A stretch of 23,885 bases of DNA from Pelomyxa schiedti (lineage: Eukaryota; Evosea; Pelobiontida; Pelomyxidae), in the NCBI GenBank assembly GCA_020536535.1, contig JAHLWZ010000318.1, positions 2,783-26,667 of the forward strand, given 5' to 3'. The notes below the pieces were generated by a model. It worked only from the letters and a program-made list of their open reading frames with translations, made no database searches and was not told the DNA's origin. Numbering within the stretch: the stretch's first letter is position 1; every line of letters begins with the position of its first letter. Below are positions 18,700-23,885 of this stretch, piece after piece. Position numbers and translations under genes: made by a program.

Positions 18700-19867
18700 A
18701 TGCCTTCGGTGTGGAGCATCATTGTCGACGTGGCCGTGGTGTTTGCTCCCATCACTGGGTTTGCGATGCAGGCGGTGGAGATGCACAACCGCCGGTCGTC
18801 CGCGGGCTTCAACGCTGTTGTGAGCTTCGTCTCGATCGTGAGCAACGCCCTGCGGCTCTGCTTCGCCGTGGGCCGCGACATCGGCACGCCCCTCGTGGCC
18901 CAGAGCGCCGTGATGCTCGTGGCCCAGCTCGCCGTCCTCCGCGTCTTCTGCTGGCACCGCCCCCCGATATCCTCGGCGGCCGCCGACGACGCCGATGCCG
19001 ATGCCGATGCAGCAGCGTCCTCGCCCTCGCCCTCGGCCTCCTCGGTGTCGTCGCAGCCTCCCACGCCAGCTGCGTCCCCGCCGCCGTCCGGGCTTGTGGG
19101 AGACGACTCGACGGCACGCAATGATGGGATCGTACCGTCCAAGGCGGTGTCGATCACAGCGAGACCTCCCCACGGCGACAGCAACAACGCGAATGATGAC
19201 GACGAAGAGGAGGGCGGAAATCTGAAAAGAGCGACGTCGACGGCTGCGCGGGGCGCCGATTCGCGCGTGGAGCTCGTTGTCGAGGCCTCTCAATCCAAAT
19301 CTGGCGCGCTTCCGGGATTGGGCATCGAGGAGGCATCAGCCTCTGCAAATTCCGCGGGCGGAATGATGACAATGACACCGCCGCGCCGGCGGGCAAATTG
19401 CCTTGTGGGATTCTGGGACTGGGACAACTTCTTCTACTATGTGGCGTTCACTGTTTGCTTTGGCTTGGTGTCGTTCCTGATAACCCTTGTACTCAGGAAC
19501 AGCAGGATTGCCATTGAAGTTATTGGGTACATAAGTTTGTGCACAGAGTCCTTGCTTGGGCTGCCACAAGTATGCAGCCTTTTTCTTCATTGAAGACTCT
19601 CTTGTTCACGAGGGTTTTTTTTTTTTTATCTAGGTCACTCACACTTGGCGAATTCGAAGTGCCAAGGGACTCTCCAAGTGGTTGGTCCTTTCTTGGCTGA
19701 TCGGTGATGCTCTCAAGACTGTGTACTTCATAGTCCGGGACTCACCCACTCAATTTCTTGTGTGTGGGATCATCCAGTCCACAATTGACAGTGTCCTCCT
19801 TTTGCTCTTTGTATATTTTACCTTCTGTGTAAGGGTGAAGAGACCAGCCGTTTCTTCCAGCATATAA
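18700..19867 (+). CDS. SLC66A2: PQ-loop repeat membrane protein, SLC66A2 (PQLC1)-like
   Basis: Exons 18700-19569 and 19634-19867; 367 aa in phase. The first PQ-loop unit spans VDVAVVFAPITGFAMQ, NRRSSAGFN and ALRLCFAVGRDIGTPLVAQS, as in SLC66A2 ('RSS.GF...LRI.F..GR'). The second unit has FWDWDNFFYYVAF, ESLLGLPQ, then RSAKGLSKWLVLSWLIGDAL and FIVRDSPTQFLVCGII. The intron falls directly after the PQ dipeptide codons. About seven membrane segments are expected. The family includes transporters and endosome/Golgi proteins; SLC66A2 and yeast Any1 are linked to lipid-flippase function in endosomal and Golgi membranes. It is about 100 residues longer than the animal protein because of a low-complexity, GC-rich Ala/Asp/Ser/Pro loop (about 18960-19400) between the two halves. 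The start was chosen as the first ATG; the next residues already begin helix 1. Confidence 0.9.
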
Positions 19868-20037
19868 CATTGTAATAACAAAAGCCAAACCTCTTCCTAT
19901 CCCAACCACATCATTTTACCTCAGCCCATCACTCTACCCAACTTGTACCAGAAAAAATAAAAATTGCGTTACAATCGCACTCAGGATCAGAAAGGAAAAA
20001 AAAAAAACAAACCCAATTATTCTCAACACAAACAACA
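19868..20037. other. Intergenic region with AATAAA (19956-19961)
   Basis: 170 bp between the PQ-loop stop and the UFD1-like start. AATAAA at 19956-19961 lies 89 nt past the stop and is a good polyadenylation candidate. The UFD1-like promoter must overlap this short gap. Confidence 0.55.
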
Positions 20038-23023
20038 ATGAGCCGACACAACCGAAGCGGCAACAATGATTACAACACCTACACACGCCGACTCCTTCGG
20101 AGACAGCCCTCCCCTGTCTCCTTAGATTTAAGTGACAGCTCGGACGACGATTCGGATGCAACTGAGCCTGACGACGACCCCAACCACCAAGACAACAAGA
20201 ACGAGAACGAGAACGAGAACGAGAACAAGAATGAGAACGATGCAGAGACACGGGAGGAGTCCCCAGCCGGTCGTGATAGAACACGCAGTCGTGGTCGTGA
20301 CGGGGGTGATAGTGACGGCTCAGATACCGAGCCTGACAACCAAAGCCCAGCTTTCACAGCCGCCGATTCCGCCGCAGCCAATGCGAACTCTGATGGAGAC
20401 ACGGATTCAAATGGAGACCAAGAGAGCGCGGGAGGGCGAGATTGCGACGGCGACGGCGATGGAGATGGAAATGGGGATGAAGATGGCGAGGAAAAGAAGG
20501 AGAAAGGGGGACAAGCTGAGGGAGGTGAAGATGATGCCAAGCCCAAAGGCCCCTTTTTTGTTGTGGATGATGCTCCTCTGTTCCACTTTGGCGATCGACT
20601 GTCCAACACTGGTAAATCGACACATTGATTGGTTGGTTGAGTGACGTGAATGTGTTATCTCTTGTTTTGGTAGTGACAAAACAACGCGGGAACTAGCGAG
20701 TTGTTTTAACTGAGCTCTCAAGTTTTCTAAACACCAAAACCACACTAGACACTACAACTCCACCACGCTGGGAGTCTTTTCGCCCAACAGAAAAGCAAGA
20801 GATTCTGTCACGACACGTTTTACCATCAGATTTATTGCAGCCACCTTCCTACTTCAACAAACCGCGAAGAAGATACAAGGGATACCGAAATACATCACCT
20901 CCAATGGTTTTCCGAGCTTGCTCATTTGCTTATGCCGAAGTTGACACCCCTAATGACACAGATAAAGGTTAGTTCCTTGTAAGAAAAGAACTTTTTTCTT
21001 GTGTTTCTAATTGATGCCGCAGTTATCCTGCCACAGTCTGTTCTCTCTGGAATTCGTGTGCAATATTCCTCATCTCCTTTGAATTCCTCACAAACACTTA
21101 CATAGCTGAGTGGGAACTGAAGTCAAATCCACTAGTTTATGAAATGTCAACAATCGATACACACAAAAGTGTTTATTGTGGGGTTTTGGAATTTACGGCA
21201 AAACCTGGAAATGTATATGTGCCATATTGGGTAAACCCTTTATTACTTTGCCCTACTCCTCAATGTGGTCTGCAGTTGATGGAACACCTGGCAATCGAAG
21301 AGTCCACCCTTGTGAAACTTACACCAAAGTCTGTGCCACCATGTTCCTTTGTAAAGTTCAAGCCTTTGGACTCCAGTTTTTACCAAATCGCAAATCCAAA
21401 AGCAGAGTACAGTGACTTCCCTTGACTTTTCTAAAGTTCTAACCACAAAAGGTTGGAAAACATACTCAATAAATTTACTACCCTCACACTTGGAGCATCA
21501 GTGCCAGGAACTGACTCACGCGGGAACCCATTCAAATTGACTGTAGTGGACCTGCAACCTCCGGGAGCAGCTGTACACATAGTAGATACGGATGTTCCTG
21601 TTGACTTTGTGCAACCTGATCCCGAGATATCCACTGAGAGCCAAAAGAGGAGTTCCGAACCTAGTACTGACACAGAGAATACATTGACAACATGTATCTT
21701 CTTTATCTTTTTCCTTATAGTGTTAATTGTGATTCTTTTGTTCAATGTGTAACGGTAACTCGCAGCCTCAGCATTCACTGGAACAGGACATACCACTACA
21801 ATGGATGCTGTTGACCAAGAAAATGCTAGTACTTGCGCCAACTGGTTATCTTTCACTTCTAAAAGTAAACTAAAAATATCTGCAGTAAAGCACAAATTCC
21901 AAAAAACCAGTACGACTTGCACATTGCGAGATGTGAACGGTTAAATACCCTGTGCAGTTTCTGTGGTGCAGTTGTACGGAAAGATCAAATAGAGGCACAC
22001 ATGCAAACAAATCACGGTTCGGTACGCGGCATTCCCTCAATTAATTACATCACGGATGTTCAGGTCACTTGTAAATGCGGTCAAATTTTGGATAGATCCA
22101 TGATGAAAGAACACGAAATCTCAGACTGTGTAATGAGACTGGTGCAGTGTCCGTTTTGTACTTTAACGGCAAGTATCCCCGTTAAAATCACAGTAGTAAT
22201 CGATAGAAAGGTGTGTAAAAAAGATAGTGGGACCCACTTCAAATATTGTGGTGCAAAGACTGCTACCTGTAGTGTCTGTGGAAAATCAATTGTAATGCGA
22301 AGTACTTCTTCTTTCTGGAAGAAAACAATTATCATTGACATCATTCAAAGACATGGAGGAGCATGTAGCAAGTGGTTGTAAGTTTATGAAAGCTGCTGCT
22401 CTTAGATGCAGTGGAGATTTGCTGCTCTGTCCAAAATGTTTAGTGCCATTCGTTGACCCAGAAAAGCTCTATGTAATGCCGGCACCATTCTTCCCCTTTT
22501 CATACAAAACTAGGAACATATGGGGAACTGCCAAGTCGATGAATCAAGTGGCAAACAAAGTAAACCACCAGATACACCTGCCGTCTCTTGCCAAAGTACA
22601 CAAACCACTCTTTATACTTCCGCCAGCGTTCCTCTACCACGTCTTCCCACCCCTCCACTTACAGCTACCACAACCACAACAACAGTAACACCAACACAAA
22701 CACCAAGTGCTGTAGCACCACCGCCATCCCCCATTCCTCCCCAATTCAAACCAACACCTAAAAACAACCACACTCCACCAAGGACAGATGAAAGCCCCAT
22801 CACCCCAGAAGACCCCAGGATGTGGGATATGTTCTGGAACAACACCACTGACAACAGCGGACTCTTCACTGCATCACCAACAATACCCACACCATCACCC
22901 CCACAAACACAAACACCAACACAATCAAACACAGAGCAGGAACTCCCATTTGAATGTCCTCTGTGCCAAAAGAGGTTCCTCACCGATAGGCGTGTCAGCT
23001 TCCACATGGATGCAGACCACTAA
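20038..23023 (+). CDS. UFD1-domain protein with TRAF-type zinc fingers and C-terminal C2H2 finger (PRLI-interacting factor K-like)
   Basis: Exons: 20038-20611, 20749-20967, 21023-21055, 21106-21230, 21276-21406, 21452-21693, 21766-21844, 21886-22021, 22064-22301, 22351-22472, 22514-23023; 802 aa, closed in phase. Residues 1-190 are acidic low-complexity (Asn-Glu and Gly-Asp runs). A UFD1 domain follows: DKVILPQSVLSGI, VYCGVLEFTAKPGNVYVPYW, FYQIANPKAELENIL and AVHIVDTDVPVDF, as in UFD1 of the p97/Cdc48-Ufd1-Npl4 complex. Next come TRAF-like zinc fingers: CANCKAQIPKNQYDLHIARC, CSFCGAVV...H, CKCGQIL...H...C, CPFC, CSVCGKSI, CPKC...EHMGNC. A Pro/Thr/Gln-rich linker precedes a C2H2 finger (ECPLCQKRF...H-x4-H). 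The UFD1 plus TRAF-finger order is that of plant PRLI-interacting factor K. A ubiquitin-handling adaptor role is inferred. In the fourth finger region an in-frame stretch (SIPVKITVVIDRKVCKKD) could be exon or unspliced intron. Confidence 0.9.
20200..20240 (+). repeat. GAGAAC hexamer repeat coding for (Asn-Glu)n in the UFD1-like protein
   Basis: Several perfect copies of a six-base unit encode NENENENENKNEN. It lies in the acidic N-terminal tail, which also has a Gly-Asp run (GDGDGDGNGDEDG, about 20450-20490). Both look like replication-slippage tracts under weak constraint. Confidence 0.8.
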
Positions 23024-23029
23024 AGAAAA

Positions 23030-23035
23030 AATAAA
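23030..23035 (+). terminator. AATAAA polyadenylation signal of the UFD1-like gene
   Basis: AATAAA starts 7 nt after the TAA stop (23021-23023). The next open frame begins at 23078, so the 3' UTR is very short. Confidence 0.6.
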
Positions 23036-23077
23036 CAACAAGTATCATCGAAAAAATTTTTCATCATCGCCAAGGTG

Positions 23078-23885
23078 ATGTACTACAACCAACCAAACGT
23101 CGTTACCACCATTACCCTCGCTGGTGGTGGTAGTAGTAACACCCACGTTGCGAACGACGAGTCACCACAACCACCTCCACCAACACATCACAACAGCCAC
23201 CCCCCCTCCGCCGTCTCTGAGACAGAGAAACAACGGATCCTGGGGATGTCGCGAGTAGTGTGGGAGCAAGTGATCGTGCCGTGGGTGCTGCAGCCCACCC
23301 TCGCCCGGCGCCACAAGTGGGCGCGCCCGCTGCGGCGCCCCGGGGCCAGGCAGCTCGCCACGGTGTCGTGCCTGCTGGCCGCGGCCGAGGCCATGTTCCC
23401 CCTCGTTGCCCTGGCCTCCCGCGCCGCGGCGCTGAGCCCCAAGTTGGTGGGGTCGTCGCCTGGGCACTACCTCCGGATCGAGCACGCCGCTGCGGCGCTG
23501 AGCCCCAAGTGCGTGGCGTGGATAATCGCCGACAACGCGAAGAGCCGCCGAGAGCTGCGTTGCGTGGCGGCAAGAATGGTTGCTGTGAGGGAGGGGGTGC
23601 CGCTGATCTCGGCGGAGCTAGGCGTGCAAAACAACATGACAACTGGTGGTGGTGGTGGTGGTGGGGGCGAGGTGGCGAGTGACGATGTGGATAATAATAA
23701 GAGAGACGATGATGACGAGATGGAGGAGGAGAGGAGGATGAGGAGGGAGAGGGAGTGGGTGGCTGTGCTGACGGGGCTGTGCTGTGGGGGTCACCTGGAG
23801 ATGGCAAAGAGGTTCGTGGAGACAAGAAGCTGGAATGAAGAGGGCAGTGGTGGTGATGGTTGTGGTGGTGTGGTGTGGCCGAAAG
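23078..23885 (+). CDS. GC-rich hypothetical protein, possibly ankyrin-like (3' partial)
   Basis: The frame is open from an ATG at 23078 to the end of the window (269 codons), so the 3' end is missing. The first 55 residues are Pro/His/Ser-rich. From the internal ATG at 23246, which may be the real start, the protein reads as helix-turn-helix blocks: VVWEQVIVPWVLQPTLARR, LATVSCLLAAAEAMFPLVAL, SPKCVAWIIADNAKSRREL, VLTGLCCGGHLEMAKRFVE. The last block looks like half an ankyrin repeat. A Gly8 run (about 23644-23667) and an acidic/Arg patch (DDDDEMEEERRMRRER) break the helical part. Base composition is far richer in G+C than the neighbouring genes on the left. It resembles a large paralogous family of repeat proteins that I loosely associate with Pelomyxa; this is memory, not a match. 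Function unknown. Confidence 0.6.
   Translation, partial: MYYNQPNVVTTITLAGGGSSNTHVANDESPQPPPPTHHNSHPPSAVSETEKQRILGMSRVVWEQVIVPWVLQPTLARRHKWARPLRRPGARQLATVSCLLAAAEAMFPLVALASRAAALSPKLVGSSPGHYLRIEHAAAALSPKCVAWIIADNAKSRRELRCVAARMVAVREGVPLISAELGVQNNMTTGGGGGGGGEVASDDVDNNKRDDDDEMEEERRMRREREWVAVLTGLCCGGHLEMAKRFVETRSWNEEGSGGDGCGGVVWPK
23644..23667 (+). repeat. GGT/GGG codon run (poly-Gly) in the last gene
   Basis: Eight consecutive Gly codons, seven of them GGT and one GGG, inside the 3' partial frame, joined to an acidic stretch. It is a slippage-prone tract and a place where an assembly error could change the frame. Confidence 0.8.

Noticed and set aside
18634-19293. Minus-strand frame of 219 codons, Arg/Gly-rich
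   Set aside because: It arises from the GC-rich low-complexity loop of the PQ-loop gene; composition only, no motif.
20079-20609. Minus-strand frame of 176 codons, Ser/Phe/Pro-rich
   Set aside because: It is the complement of the Asn-Glu/Gly-Asp repeats in the UFD1-like acidic tail.
23112-23825. Minus-strand frame of 237 codons, Pro/Ser/His/Arg-rich
   Set aside because: It is long because the region is GC-rich and repetitive; the plus frame has better helical blocks and an ATG. Not fully excluded.
1-23885. Prokaryotic features: CRISPR arrays, Shine-Dalgarno sites, operons, tRNA or rRNA genes
   Set aside because: No direct-repeat array, tRNA cloverleaf or rRNA stretch was recognised on reading, and the spliced gene structures make this eukaryotic nuclear DNA.

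Overview
This is a eukaryotic (protist) nuclear fragment. Almost every gene is broken by short GT-AG introns, mostly 40-60 nt, many with a CTAAC/CTAAT-like branch site 10-20 nt before the acceptor. AATAAA signals follow several stop codons and intergenic gaps are often under 300 bp. I rebuilt the exon structures by hand by joining reading frames across GT-AG sites; most models close in phase from start to stop, which is strong internal support. The gene set (cyclic-nucleotide phosphodiesterase receptor, Rab5-like GTPase, Crinkler/RHS-type protein, lineage-specific repeat protein) would suit an amoebozoan, possibly an archamoeba such as Pelomyxa; that is inference.

Layout: (1) 1-1893 +, the 3' end of an intronless nonribosomal peptide synthetase (end of A domain, carrier domain, terminal epimerization domain). 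(2) 2135-3264 +, a nine-exon Rab5-like GTPase with an N-terminal acylation signal and no C-terminal cysteines. (3) 3583-7066 +, an 18-exon membrane receptor with an extracellular Cache-like sensor and a cytosolic class I cyclic-nucleotide phosphodiesterase. (4) 7111-8601 -, a dual-specificity phosphatase. (5) 8852-9888 -, a small ubiquitin-like-domain protein. (6) 10238-11608 -, an RNF170-type ER membrane RING E3 ligase. (7) about 11756-14119 +, a Crinkler/RHS-like NTPase-nuclease protein with one unexplained frame break. (8) 14379-18460 -, a complete 16-exon NAT10/Kre33 RNA cytidine acetyltransferase. (9) 18700-19867 +, an SLC66A2-like PQ-loop membrane protein. (10) 20038-23023 +, a UFD1-domain protein with TRAF-type zinc fingers and a terminal C2H2 finger. 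(11) 23078 to the window end +, a partial GC-rich protein that I cannot place firmly.

No operon-like logic is expected. Three genes (UBL protein, RNF170-like E3, UFD1/Zn-finger protein) belong to ubiquitin/ER quality-control biology, and RNF170 and UFD1 families both act in ER-associated degradation. The Rab, the receptor phosphodiesterase and the phosphatase are membrane-traffic and signalling genes. The points most worth a second look are the intronless NRPS with a polyQ/polyH insert, the Ara6-like Rab, the Cache-PDE receptor, the Crinkler-like gene with its frame break, and the UFD1/TRAF/C2H2 architecture.
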